Shown: positions 1-12,300 of the stretch, piece by piece
How positions within the stretch are numbered: position 1 is the first letter of the stretch
Layout: each line of letters starts with the position of its first letter
Origin: Caenorhabditis remanei
Lineage: Eukaryota > Nematoda > Chromadorea > Rhabditida > Rhabditidae
Assembly (NCBI RefSeq): GCF_010183535.1
Contig: NC_071329.1
Coordinates: 8,928,001-8,992,000 of the forward strand
DNA length: 64,000 nt
Direction: 5' to 3'
Made by a program: the position numbers and the translations under genes
The notes under the pieces: generated by a model
Seen by the model: the letters and a program-made list of their open reading frames with translations, nothing else
Told to the model about the DNA's origin: nothing
Database searches by the model: none

Positions 1-34
1 TTCTTGCAGATCATCCTAGTCACGTACCTTCGTT

Positions 35-1422
35 ATGGCTCCGTCTCCTCGCAAACAGGCGCCTAGTACGCCCAAGAAAATATCCCAGCCTTCACCAACA
101 AAAGGTACAAGAACATCTCCTCGTAAGAAGGCATGGGGTTCACCGGCAAAAGCAACTGCAAAGTTCCGAAGTGAAATTTTTGTGAGTGAAATGTATTAAG
201 CTCAAAATCATAATTATACTGTTTCAGTCATCTGATGAGTTCGCCGAATTATCGAATAAGTCTTGGGCGGAAATCACCGAGGAAGATGAGGAACTTTCAA
301 ATCGGCTCGAAGCCGAGCGAGGATGCAAAAGTGATTCTAGGCGAAAGGGTCAGCCAAAAAGAGTATGTTTCATCAGCAGCTTCTGGTAATTACCTAATTT
401 TGTTTTTGAAGGCCAGCAACAGCCAAAATAAGTCGAAGTTCATTCGTTCCCTCGAATTAACCAACGAAGTTTTCAAATCAACTTCAACCCGTCGATCACA
501 GAGAAGTAAGTCACGGACTCGCAATGGAAATGTTGTCGAAACAGAAAGCGAAGAAGTCATGGAGACTATTGTATTGGAGACATCTTCTGGCCCAATTAGT
601 CGTAAAAGATGTCTCTCAAATGCATCAACAATCAACGAAGAAGGCTCGCCATCGAAGCGTCGTATGGATACTGGAAAGACGAACCGCAAAGCTCCAAGAG
701 CTCGTCTTTTCAATAGCTCCGACAGTTCGAGTGTAACAAGCAGCCCCTCTCGTAGAGATCACTGGGAAGAACCCACTCTGGGGTGGTGCACGGACGATGC
801 TGTTCTTAAGAGACGTTCAAGAGTAATTATTTCTGTGTTTCTATTGTGCTCTCATATTCTGTGTTTAAGGAGATCGATAGAGCTAAGGAGAAGGCTGTCT
901 ATCAGAGATACATTGCTGAGGTTCCAATTCGTGATCGCGTCAAGGGACAACACCCACGTACTCCAAACAAGCTCATAAACTTCAGTCGTCGTAGTTGGGA
1001 CACTCAGGTAAATTTCGGTCCCACTATTTTTTGCGAATAAATTCACTTTTTTAGATCAAAAAATGGAAGAGAAGCTTGTACGAATATTGCGGAGAGGAGC
1101 CGTCTGAATCAGTCAATACTTCATTCTGCAGTTATTCGGATGACGCAATGAGCGAGTCTGGTGACACCGACAAGGAAACTGAGAACAGAAACATTCTCCG
1201 AAACCTCGAAATTCCAGTCCCGGTACGACGACATAGGGAATTTCAATGTATATCTATTTGTCGAATTTTCAGATGCGCCCGGAGGTAGATTCGATGGCTT
1301 CACTTCTCGGAAAATTCGATGTTGACTCCCAGATGGGAATAGATGAGAGCACTCTCAAGGCGTCCACGAATTCAGACCCATCGGCCCCAACCGACTTTTC
1401 GAAGCTGTCACATCAGCATTAA
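35..1422 (+). CDS. cdl-1: Histone RNA hairpin-binding protein (SLBP), CDL-1
   Basis: Binds the 3' stem-loop of replication-dependent histone mRNAs and is needed for their processing and translation. Exons 35-181, 228-362, 412-822, 870-1007, 1055-1222 and 1273-1422 give 382 aa. The RNA-binding domain lies at about residues 230-290, with the diagnostic HPRTPNK motif (TPNK at about 262-265) followed by SRRSWDTQ and IKKWKRSLYEYCG. The N-terminal half is Ser/Arg/Lys-rich with several SP/TP sites (MAPSPRK, PSTPKK, TSPRKK), as expected of a cell-cycle-phosphorylated SLBP. The C-terminus is acidic and Ser-rich. A splice acceptor (ttcttgcag, 1-9) lies 25 nt before the ATG; it is either a trans-splice site or the edge of an upstream exon outside the window, so the 5' end is the only uncertain part. 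Identity rests on the RBD and is firm. Confidence 0.93.
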
Positions 1423-1895
1423 TGATACTCACACGATCTATCCTGTTTTGGTTTCGAAAACCCATTCTCTTTTTAAAATTTAATTTACTCTTCGTCCTCT
1501 TTCAGTGTCCCTAATCAGTAATGTTCAATCTATAATAGAAAAAGTACGATGAGTGAGTATGTGCCTGTCTTATTTGAAGCTTGTCCTATTCTTTATCATC
1601 CTTCCATTCAATTCCCTCCTTTCTCCCTTTTATTGTTATAAACTCTCTGAATTATAATTCCACATCTATCTATTCTTTCTTTCATAACAATGTTTCAACA
1701 TAACCAAATCAACCATTCACCAAAAAACGATTGAACTTATTGAAAATAAATTGTGCTATACCCTTCGCCGATTTTTGTACCCTGTCGAGAGGATTTGGAG
1801 GATTAAAATGAGATTTGAAGTTTAGATTTTATGACGGCCGCCGACAACCCTTTTTTGTCGATGATATTAGTTTCATATTCAGTCTGAAAACAGAA
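1423..1895. other. Intergenic region with cdl-1 3' UTR
   Basis: No coding potential seen. AATAAA-like signals occur near 1745. The remainder is AT-rich 3' UTR and the short promoter of the next gene. Confidence 0.6.
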
Positions 1896-2336
1896 ATGTT
1901 CAAAATTCTCGTCATCGCTTTTTTGGCTCTGGCCGTTCACGTCACCGCTAATATTGATGCTACTGGTTTTGGTGAGAACATGAAATCTTATTAGAAAAAG
2001 AGATTAAATATTTTCTCAGGAATACCAGCAGACAACCACAAAACTGGATTCGGAGGCCCAATTCCAGCATCTTCCGGCCTTGCTGGTTTGTCCATTTTTC
2101 AGTATTTTCTTAAATAAAACATCTCATTTTCAGACGAAGGACAACAGCAACTTCAGTTAGTTGATGTCAGCCCAGAAGCTGAGGGACAACAAAGTGTTGC
2201 TCACGTGAAAGAAAGTGAGTTTCTGACAAGCGAGTTTCAATGATTGAACTTTTTTCCAGTGTTCTCCAACGTCTTCAACAGCATTAAGACACAACGTGAA
2301 CAAGCAGCAGACGCCACTGCTACACAAACGAACTAA
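1896..2336 (+). CDS. Small secreted protein, 99 aa, unknown function
   Basis: Not recognised. Exons 1896-1971, 2020-2085, 2134-2214 and 2260-2336 keep phase and are separated by three introns of 45-48 nt. The protein opens with a clear signal peptide (MFKILVIAFLALAVHVTA, cleavage near 18-19). The mature part is Gly/Gln-rich and repeats TGFG twice (DATGFGIP and HKTGFGGPIP), then a Gln/Glu segment, then an amphipathic end (MFSNVFNSIKTQREQA) running out in Ala/Thr. There are no cysteines in the mature chain and no dibasic cleavage sites, so a classical neuropeptide precursor is unlikely. It is convergent with vps-11, and an AATAAA follows the stop by 19 nt. The gene model is well supported; the function is not. 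Confidence 0.75.
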
Positions 2337-2354
2337 CTGATGATATCAATTATA

Positions 2355-2360
2355 AATAAA
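2355..2360 (+). terminator. Poly(A) signal AATAAA
   Basis: Canonical hexamer 19 nt after the stop of the small secreted gene, in the convergent gap before the 3' end of vps-11. Confidence 0.7.
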
Positions 2361-2503
2361 ATGAAGTTGTTTATCTTATAAATAATTACAAACACAGAAT
2401 TGAAGTATATCACATGAAGAGTAAGAAAATGACCAGAAAAATTGATAAGGAAAACGGGTGAAGGAAAAAGTTTGTTAAAAATATCACATTTTATACAATT
2501 TGT

Positions 2504-5500
2504 TCAGTCAAATGGGTTAGTAGATGTTGTTGGGGCTCCAAACGGATTCTTCGACTCATCGTAACTGTTCTTCTTACTTCCAACATCGGAATTGAAAAAT
2601 GGGTTTGACGCGTCATCGTCTTTACGGGTAGTGGATCTTTGTCTTGATGGAGCCATATTACTCGATACTGTTGACATTGTTCTGGATATTGTTGTGACTT
2701 CATCGTCGTCAAACGGGTTGGTATTCGTAGAAATCCTTCCTGATGAACTGAATGGATCCTTTCGCGCCTGAAAAGAAATAAAAAGGAGATTGAATATTGA
2801 ACTTTGAAATTTTACATCTGACTTCTTCTTTGCCTTTTTCTCATCAAATAGTCCTCTTTGCAAATATGTTGCGATCAATTCCATTCCATTGGTGGCTTCA
2901 GAAAGTTCTTTTTGAAATTTGTGATAGCTAATTTCTTCGTTCAGGTTACTATCGGGAGTGTTTCGGCAGGCTGGACATTTGTCACTACCGTCCGTATTAT
3001 AAGATTCGAAGCAATGAACATGATATGCATGTTTGCAGAGAAAATGAACTGTTGGAAGTTGAAGAGGAGTGTCACAGGCTGAACATTTTGTGACTTGCAT
3101 TATCTGAGCACTGAAAATTATTTTGGCGTGTTTTCAAATCATTTCAACGAACTTGAACTTGAGAGACTCCACGATTGTGTCCAATTCACCCATTGCTTTA
3201 TTGTTCTCTTTTATTGCATTTCTGTCATCTTCAATAATGATTTGCTGTTTTCGAAGCCAAGCGACAATGTAATCTTTAACCGAAGATATCGTCAAGTGCT
3301 CATTTTTCGCGAGAAGTTCCAATACAACGAGTGGATGTATTAACTCCGATGATTCGATTCTGAAAAGTAGACAATCGTCAGTCAAAGATCGCATAATACC
3401 CGACTTACTCTTTCAATAGGTCAACAATCATCGGTTCATTGTCTGCAGTGGCATGCTTCCCAATGAAAGTCAGAGCATCCAGCCATAGTCGACGCTTTCT
3501 GAAAATATAACGTGAGAAAAAAGGAGATATGACATAAGTACTTACTCTTCGAGAGAAGAACTTTGACACAGACGAATGATTGCTTTCAAATCTCCTTTCT
3601 TTTGATGGTACATCATTAATTCTCTCGATTTATGACATCTCATCAGAATATGATCAATAACAGGAGTGCAATCGAATAGTTGTGCCATTTGTAGAACAGT
3701 TTCCTCGTTTCTTTTGTTGATGTGTCGATAAATATCCTCGTTGAGTTGCTCCTCCGTCCATTCCTTCGCCTTGAATGTTCGCATATGGTATTCAATAATG
3801 AGAAGGATGAAGTTATCCTGTTCTTTTCCATTCGTCTGATTGAGAACGTAACTGAGAAAAACTTGAGTAGCATCCATATCTCCCATAAAAATATCGAATA
3901 GTCGCATGAAGTTATTTCTGGAGTCTGTATTTTCTCGAATCTTCTCCCATAACATATGCATCAAATCGTCTCTGGCATGAAGTAAAAGTTCTCTTCCAAA
4001 CTTTCCAGTCATTTCAATTACATTCTCCACAGGCATTTTAGAGATGTATGTAACACCCATGGTGTACTTATGCATATGATGGATTATGACACTCAGAGCA
4101 TCTTCGTGCATTTGGAATTTTGTTGCGAGAAGAGAGGCTTCAGGCAGATAATTCCATTTGAGAAGAATCTCGAAAACATCTCTCATTCTTGCCGTTCTTG
4201 ATCCGTCAGTAATCTTGTTCACGAACTCCATCAACTTCTTTTTCTCTCCTTGTTTAGCGTATGCATTCATAAGAATTTTAGTTTGATGTTCATTATCCTT
4301 CTTCGCATCATGAAGGCATTCGAGATAGATACAAAGCTCTTTGATTTTAGAACTGTCCAAATATCTCTTCATAACATAAGACGGTTCAAGCATTCCGATT
4401 GTTTCTTTGTACTGTTGAATCGCATTCTCATAATCACCTTTTCCGTAAAGATAATTTCCATATTTCGCATGAATTCCTTTCAAATAATCACTACCATCCT
4501 TGCTATTTTTGGCAATCAACACAGCAACATCGAACATGTTTTTCTTTACTAATATATCCAATTTCGTAGCAATATTCTTTTCAATCAATTCAGATAGAAG
4601 CCCATCGTGACTCAGTATTAGCATCGTATTTCCAGTTGTAAATAGACGACAAAGATTTGGCAGAGAACACGAAAAACCAACATATTGACCTTTAATATCG
4701 TACACACTCAACATTGTCATGAATTCAGAATCCTTTTCTTTTCTGAAAAATTTAGAAATCTTCAAGAATGGATTTTAAGAATGAACTTACTGAATCAATG
4801 AATGATGTTTTGTGAGAAGAGCAAGGTATTGTCCATTCGCAACCAACTGTAACTTCTCATGACCTCTTCCTAATTGCAAACATCGTCCGATTTCTCCATT
4901 ATCCACGTCGATACATTGATCAGCATCATAGAAAAACAACATTTCACGACTGGCAACAATCAACTGTCCAGTACTCTCATCAAATGTCCAACAATCTGCA
5001 GTCGCTCCATTCGCATCGTGTTTTTTGGGAGAGCTGACAGTTTTTCCATTTTCAACGACGTATGAATATACATGTTTCTGAGTGATTACAAATATTACAG
5101 TTTTAGAACCAGGTAGAGCAGCAATCGCCAATCCAGTCACAGCTCCTTCGCTAATCGACTGATCACGAACTCGTATCCATTTTGAAGTGAGACCTTTGTC
5201 GTGTAAAACATCTCCGTGATAGAACAGAACAGTTCCATCAGCATAACCGACAACAATTGCTTGAAGACTTGAATGAACGGCAATACTGCATGCAGGAGAA
5301 GCAGATGCCGGGTTTAACGGAGACATTCGAATAGTTCGCATCACATGAGGTGTGTTCTTTTCGACACGTTCTGGATCCCAAATTTTGAGAAGTGTATTAA
5401 CTGTATCGTCATCTTCTCCAATTGAAAATAGATATTTATCTGCTGAATGAAGAGATGCTAGTGATTTTTGATATGCTTTCCAGAAATACTCTCCGAACTG

Positions 5501-5724
5501 ACTTGTCAATCTGGAAATGAAAAGAGTGATGCTCAATCGGAATATTTTGATGCTCACTGGAAAATTCCTCCTTTCGTTTCACCCAGATAAACTGATCCCC
5601 CAGAACTGCACCAACAATCGACTGCGACATCTTTAAGACCAGCAAACTTCTGTTTTGGATCTTCCTTATCAAAAACAATTGTTCGATCGAAAAAGTTGAA
5701 CCGGCGCCACCCGAACTCCGTCAT
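2504..5724 (-). CDS. vps-11: Vacuolar protein sorting 11 (HOPS/CORVET subunit)
   Basis: Core subunit of the HOPS and CORVET tethering complexes acting in endosome and lysosome fusion. Exons, 5' to 3' on the minus strand: 5724-5558, 5510-4791, 4742-3546, 3498-3409, 3359-3153, 3110-2816, 2767-2504; 979 aa, close to the family length. The start MTEFGWRRFNFFD resembles the animal VPS11 N-terminus (WRRF.FFD). A beta-propeller is followed by an alpha-solenoid and then a C-terminal RING-H2 at about 802-845 (CSAC, FLCKHAYHVHC, CPAC). The tail after the RING is unusual, with one DPF and four NPF tripeptides. A probable trans-splice acceptor (tttctag) lies 7 nt upstream of the ATG. The exon ending at 3153 uses a weak donor (gttcgt). 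It lies 331 nt downstream of set-14 on the same strand. Confidence 0.95.
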
Positions 5725-6054
5725 TCTCTGACTAGAAAGAATATCAACGACGCTCTTTAAAAATACTAATATAAAGAAAATATCATGGAAACAACATTAT
5801 ATTGAACACTATTCAAGAAAACATGTAACGATAAATACATTTTATTAATCCCAATGAGTCAATCGATGAAAAATGTGCAAAAATGATTGTTCGGGTTTGC
5901 TAATCGTGATCTAAAATGGCAATAAAGCTTTCCAGTTATAATTTAGATCTATGTTCACCTTCAGGGGATTCACAACCAGGTTATAGATGAAAAGTTAGTA
6001 GGTAAGGAAAAAGTTTGAGGTTAATACTGACAGTAGTTAGTTTAGCTTGATACA
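5725..6054 (-). other. Short gap between set-14 and vps-11
   Basis: About 330 nt holding the set-14 3' UTR and the vps-11 trans-splice acceptor; no coding potential. The spacing is compatible with an operon. Confidence 0.6.
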
Positions 6055-7536
6055 TTAAGATGGATGACGAGTTTTTAAAATCATGCAATATACACTTCTG
6101 ACGATGGATGCGTCTGTGGTGTAGATTCTTTCAAGTGGACCTTTGATATCATTAAGAAATTTAGCAGCTTGGCTATGAGCTCCACCAGCACAGAAGATAT
6201 GGGAAAGTTGGTACTTCTGGAAGAGAATAGCTGGATCGTTCTCGCTTTGATATTCAAGCATTATCGAGAGAAGAGAAACACCAGTTTTTGCTGTAGCATC
6301 AATGCTGAAAAAATGTTTACGCATCTATTGAAAATCGAGCATTCTTACTCCCGAATGGCTAATGTTGCCACAAACAAGCATCGAAGTACCGGGATTCGAT
6401 GAACGTTATAGGCATGAAGAGTGTCTTGAAATAGTTCAAGCAGCTTTTCGCAAAGATGCCTACGAGTTTCAAGTGGAATCGAGTCGTTTTCCAGTTTCGG
6501 TCTAGAAGCGATTGCAGCTTCTTCAGCTGTTCGACACAGTTCATATTGATCTCTTGTTAGTACATATCCACACGGATTGCATGAAGCTCCCTCAACATTT
6601 CGTATCCATCCTGTTTTACAAATTTCACACGCCCATGCTTCCATTCGGCCGTTTCGTTCATCATCCGTACATCCTTCACAAGCACAATCGAATTTATACT
6701 TTTTCTGAATTAAATAGATTGGTCATGTGATAGAAAGGCAATTCACGAACCTTCAACGTAGCCTGTCTAGTTGACAATGTTTGTAACTCGTCAATATATG
6801 AATGACAAGCTCCTTCCAAGGATGTTGGGAGTCGATCGTCAACGGGAACCAGCATTGCGGTGCGGCCACTGAAAAAAGATTTAAAAAAAAAGAAATTTGA
6901 TAGATTAGGTTAATTCAAAAACTTACCGATAACAAACTCTTGTTGATGGTTTACATGAATGATTCGCTGCGCTCAGCTTCACACACAATGCAATTCCTAT
7001 ACTATTTCCAGTTGAATTACTAAGACTGAAACTGTTGACGGATACTTTTTTGAAAATCGATTTTATCGTTTCCGGATGTGAATGAGGAGGTAGAGCAAAA
7101 TTCAAGTATTGCTCAGCAAAATCCTCCGCTTCAGCATTTAGGTGGTTTCCGTGATCCATCAAGGTCAGAAAACTACGAATACCACCCGGTATGTATTCTT
7201 CGGAAAACTGTCCAACTTCGTTTTGGTTCAATAAACCAACGATTCTCATCACTAGTCGGATTGAATCGATGGCAACTTCGCCGTGAGCCTGGAATTAAAA
7301 AGTTGGATGAGTAAAACGAAATTAAGTTCAACCTGTATAGCTTTGCATTCCCGTTTGTGAAGTTTCCAGTCGGCTCTCTGACATTCTGCAGAACAGTACG
7401 CCACTTTTCTGCAGGCACTGCACTTCTTGAGCTCGACCATATTCGTCAGACATTGATTGCAAAACAGTTCAACCTGGTGTTTTGCGAGAGCGAAGGCATA
7501 AATGTTTTCGTGGAGAGCATCCGGTGGGAGCGCCAT
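6055..7536 (-). CDS. set-14: SET/MYND-domain (SMYD-like) protein SET-14
   Basis: Predicted protein-lysine methyltransferase of the SMYD group. Exons 7536-7333, 7288-6927, 6868-6751, 6704-6349 and 6304-6055 give 429 aa. A MYND zinc finger occupies residues 26-64 (CNQC, CSAC, YCSAEC, HKREC). The C-terminal half of the SET domain is present: AANHSCKPS corresponds to the SMYD NHSCxPN signature, and YIDEL precedes the post-SET cysteines (CACEGC). After it comes a helical TPR-like region. Unlike standard SMYD proteins there is almost nothing before the MYND finger, so the N-terminal half of the split SET domain is missing in this model; no upstream exon could be found. The gene lies between npp-19 and vps-11 on the same strand. 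Catalytic competence is uncertain. Confidence 0.87.
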
Positions 7537-7890
7537 TCCCCTCAAAAAACAATAAATAAGTAAAACTTCATTGAGTTTGGGTAAATTGGAAAAAATGCTT
7601 CTTACGGATGTCATCACGAAAAGATTCAGGTACAATTTATGAGTATAATAAGACTCGTGATGTATACATTGGATCAAATAAACAAAGCGAGGAACAACGA
7701 CGTAGGACTTTTATTGAAATGGAATCAGGAAATAATTAAACGAGAAAGAGAGGGCGTCCGAAAATTGAGAATACACCGAAATAAATAAAAGACAGAATAC
7801 TCCGCAAAAAAGCACATGTTCAGAAGTAAAGAGATAAAAGAAAGAAACGACGAAAACGGTTTTGACAGCAAATTCGTAAAATAAAAGTGA
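7537..7890 (-). other. Short gap between npp-19 and set-14
   Basis: About 355 nt of npp-19 3' UTR plus the U-rich sequence before set-14 (tttttgag four nt before the ATG). No additional set-14 coding sequence could be found here. Confidence 0.55.
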
Positions 7891-9308
7891 TTAGTTGAGT
7901 CCCATTGTGTTCCATAACTTGTTGAGTAGTCCATCTTGCGCCTTACGGTTCGTTGTTGCCTAAATTTGTATGATAAGAATATACGAATTTGATTGTTTGA
8001 GGGCTTTCTTACATTGTTCCGTTGGTCAGAAACCAATGGGCGCATACCGACTCCAGAGCGAACAGAAATTCGAGAAGAGCTGAAACCAATTAGTTGAAGA
8101 GGCAGTTTTTGAAAAGCCGACTTACTTCAGTGAGTTGTTTGGTTCAAAAATGTTCGATGAATTCATTACACTGTTTTCGTTATGATGTGAGGATTGGTCA
8201 GCCACATCGCCATCGACGAACGAATTGTACATGGAAATGGATCGATTAGCAGCTGCTGCGGTTGTAGAGGTACGAGCAACAATACCCGATGCCGAACCAT
8301 TGATAACATCCTGAAAACCAAAGAAATGGATAAGAGAATTGTTCTACTTTACTAACTCTATTGGTGCATTGTACAACACCGATAAATGTATCCTGATCTA
8401 GTAGAGTTCCATTTCGAGAAAGTGCTTGTTGGGCATGAGTAGCGCATGAATAGCGAATATGCATGAAATTTCCTTTAGATGGTGCTTGATGACTGACTAC
8501 TTCTCCATGACGCGAAAACAAATTCAATAAGATCGAAACCTGACTTGGAGTGAATCCGAAAACAGTAACCCAGGTATCAGTGGCATCAGTTTCTTCTTCG
8601 ATCGGAGCCTCATCTGTTTCAGCCAGGCGTGAAGTAACCCGTTGACTGTTTGGTGTGGATACAGGAGTTGATCTGGCTGCGAATGTGTTTCTTCTAGCAA
8701 TTTTCTTGGCCGGCTCAACTTTGTCTCGAAGTGATCTAAGTGGTGGAGCTGTAAAAAATGCTGAATATAAATATCATTATTTTCTCACTAACCATTTAAT
8801 GCTGGTCCTCCGAATGATGACGTTTGGGCTGGTTTTGCAGGTTGCGATGTGCTGAACGAAGAATTTCCTCCGAAGGATACATTTGTGGCGTTGCTTTGTG
8901 AAATTGGAGCAGGTTTCTCATTGGATTGCACAAGAGCCGGAGACCAGTGTACCGATTTGGACCCGGGAGTTTCTTTGACATGTTGCGGTACGGGGTTGGA
9001 AGCAACAGCGAAAATATCTTCGCACGGCGCAGATGGAGCACTTAAAGGACTGTTCGTGTCTGGAAACACATTATTTTATCAATTTTCAAATATTTTTGTT
9101 GAACTCACAAGTCGATGGAACGTTCCCTTTTCGTTTTCCAAAAAGTAATGCCGGTGTTGACTGATCAAGAGGGGTTCCGAAGCTGAAATTTTAAAATATG
9201 ACGATATTCGTATGTGAATATGTGTGAAACTTACTTGGAGAGGTGAGAATTGTTGAAATCAATTGAATGATTTTTTTCTGACGTGTTATGGCTTATGTTT
9301 GAGAACAT
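7891..9308 (-). CDS. npp-19: Nucleoporin NUP35/NUP53 homologue NPP-19
   Basis: Nuclear-pore component linking the inner ring to the pore membrane. Exons 9308-9235, 9182-9109, 9059-8793, 8748-8357, 8310-8126, 8079-8013 and 7959-7891 give 375 aa. The N-terminal half is low-complexity with SFGG, VSFGG and PAKPAQ stretches. Residues about 195-269 form the Nup35-type RRM (MPPN): [25 protein letters not shown], then [17 protein letters not shown] and FIGVVQC. The C-terminus ends in [10 protein letters not shown], an amphipathic helix of the type used for membrane contact. An acceptor (tttttcag) 15 nt before the ATG suggests trans-splicing. It is the first gene of a three-gene same-strand run. Confidence 0.88.
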
Positions 9309-12300
9309 GACTTGAACAATATCTGAAAAATCGAGTTATTTGTAAATTCTGACTCAGTTATATTTCAAGTCAACTTTTATAAGTTTAAAATGTTTTTTTT
9401 TCAATAACAAACAGAGAAAGTCAAGCTTTTCGGGAGAGAAGGAGAAGCTTAGAAAAATTTCGTTTGGAAAAAATATTTTCAAAACTGTGTCTGCATTGCC
9501 AAAACCCTCGATTTCACGCGCAACTGCAGACAAAAGAAGAGAGAAATTGGGATTTTCGAAGGATATTTTGCAAGACATGTGGAAAATAGAATAACTAAAT
9601 AGTTTGATGGGCTATGAACTATTTTTTAATGTTGTTGTTAATGTATCGAAATGCTCAAAAATGATTATGGTTACTATCCTTCAAAATACAGATTTAAAAT
9701 TACAAACAACCTGAACTTGCTTCAGATACAGTATTCAATCATCTTCAGTTACAGATAGTTCAAGAATTCCGTCCTGTTTCTCGTTCAGAAAGAACCCCCA
9801 CATTGAAAATTGTGTTGGTCTTTTATTTCTGATCTCCTCCCCCTCATTTTTTCAGACACTCGTTTCCTCTTTAGATTTAATTGCAAAACGGAGAGAAGAA
9901 ATGCACGGCCCATTTAATTAAATTCCATCGTCGACCTTTTTTGTTGACCACACACAGCAACGTTCGAGCTTCTTCGTCTTCGTCTTTCTTCGTATTTTAT
10001 TGCCGACGTCGTTTTCTTTATTGGGCTCCGCCCGCGTCTCTTCATCAAATGAATTGCGCTTTTTTTTGGAAAACGGAAAATGTTTCGCCGTTTTTTATTC
10101 GTACAACGCCGCTCCGCTCCGCGAAATTAAAATGAACGAGAAGATGAATTGAAGAGGTCCAGTGAATCATATCGACATCAGCGTTTTCTTTTTTCAGAAT
10201 GTACTTGTTTCTGGCCCGTGCCATCGTACTAACCACTGGTACCAACAATCATTTGTCGCCGGAACGTCTACAAATTGGGGAAGTCATCACAGAGCACACA
10301 AGTACATCCCTCTCTGAACCACTTCCATCATCTTTTTTCTCATTCAACTCTATTTTCGTGCGACAACATTCAATCCTAATTGGATGTGATCCTTCTGCCG
10401 CCTCGCTTCAACAAGTTGCTCTCGGAAAGAGCTTCTTCTTTTTTCTTTTTCTCTTCTTTTTACGCATCTTCTTCTTCTTCTTTTAAAAGCACTCTCCAGG
10501 ATGTTGTTGATGATGATGCGCTCAGATTTAATGAGTTCTAAAAAGGAGATGTAAAAGGGGGACGGGAAGTGGGTGAGTGAGAGAAAGACTAGGACGAAAA
10601 AAGAAGACGACTAATAGAATTGAGAGCAGCATTTTCATAATTACATTCCGCTCATGTACTGCTGAAGAGGGAAAAACGAGCTCGTCTCGAGTATTCTTTT
10701 TTTGCATATATCTTATTAGACGGATCCTTTTCAATTATTCATTCAACGCCATGATTGTGGTCTATGAGTTTTATGACGTGGCATTTGGGAATTCACGATA
10801 TGTGGGGGAACAAGAAAAAAGAGAGAACAGTGTTTGTTCTGATATTCAATTGGGATTCGCGTCATGCTGGATATCTGAATACTGTAGATACTTTCATTGA
10901 ATTTCAGAGTTACAGTACTCTCATCCAATCAGAGATAGGATATCATACTTTAAGATTCTGAAAAACATATTGAGCATGTGATACGATATCCTCATTAAAA
11001 CATTCTATCAAATATCAAAACTAACTTCTGATTGCTTTAAGTCGAGCTTCCATACACTCTTCACAACTTTTCCCTTTCAACAAAGGTCGCAAACTTATGA
11101 AACATTCCATCGTTCTCGACAGACGTCACACTGCTTGTCCTCTCGGGGAAAAATGAATTATAGATCTCCCGTAATGGACTGAACACAAAAGAGCAGTCAT
11201 GTTGAAATTACTACATTCCATTCACCGCTAATAGCATAGAACCTTGAGACTACAATGGTTGCTCATCCATTAAAATGACAAATGATAAATGAATGTTACT
11301 GTAAAATCTTGATGTGCTAAAGTGCTCAATGTATTATTTTTAAATTGTAAAACCTCAAATTGAGTTCCTATTTCTCTTCCTCCCACACACTCAAAATCTG
11401 AAACAATTGTTCTTTGTCCTTCTCCCTTCTAACCGTTCGCTCCGCCCACATTTTTACTCTTCCATCAGTCTTTTCTCATGCTTTTCTTCTCTTTTTTCGC
11501 CACTTCTCCACTTTTTTCCTGTTTCTCGAATTCATTGAACCATCGACAATTTTAGGGAAAAGACGGGTCCCAAAGAAAAGGAAATTCCCCGTTTTTCCTC
11601 GAAAGAGAGCCGTTTTTTAGTGTGTGCACGAGAAGTGGATGATGATGATGTCGAGTGAATTTCAAAGTAATAAAAAAGTTTGCACTGCAATTGAATGTGA
11701 GGAAATTGACCCTCTCTCTCTTGCTCGTTCAAGTGCGTTTTCAAAATGTTTATGTATTGGTTCTCGGTATGAAATAATGAGAAAAAGGAAAAGAAAAGGG
11801 AACGTTTTCAATTCAACTCTTTAATACTGTACTCTTCGGATCTATTTTATTTCATTACACAACTCTATAAGGCGATGTTTGCTCCCCGTTGAAGCGTCTA
11901 GGACTGTCTGATTTTTAAAACACGCGTTTTCTCTGATGGGAGATATTTCCAAATCTTACAGAATAAAGGAAACTTTCCATATGTTTTCCCTCGATCAAAA
12001 AGTTAAAGTTTTTCTACGATTTCAAAACCCAAACATCTGCTTCCAGGGATTCCCCGTCCTTTTAAGACTTTTTGTGTCTTCAAAAAATCTTTAAATAGAG
12101 TTGATTGTTTTTTCAAAATCCTCTATTTTAACATCTCCAGACATTCTCCAAATCCACTCCAATTCTTTTTTTGGAATCAGAAATCAAAATCAAAAACCAA
12201 CCAATCTAAATAGAAAATCTACATGTCAATTTCAAAACATTTGTGCTCTTTTCCTCTCCCAGCTGGTTAAAGCAATACATTTTTGATTGCAAACCAACAC

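Noticed and set aside
9881..10486. Two plus-strand open frames near 10 kb
   Set aside because: Phe/Ser/Arg-rich translations of pyrimidine tracts, no consistent partner exons.
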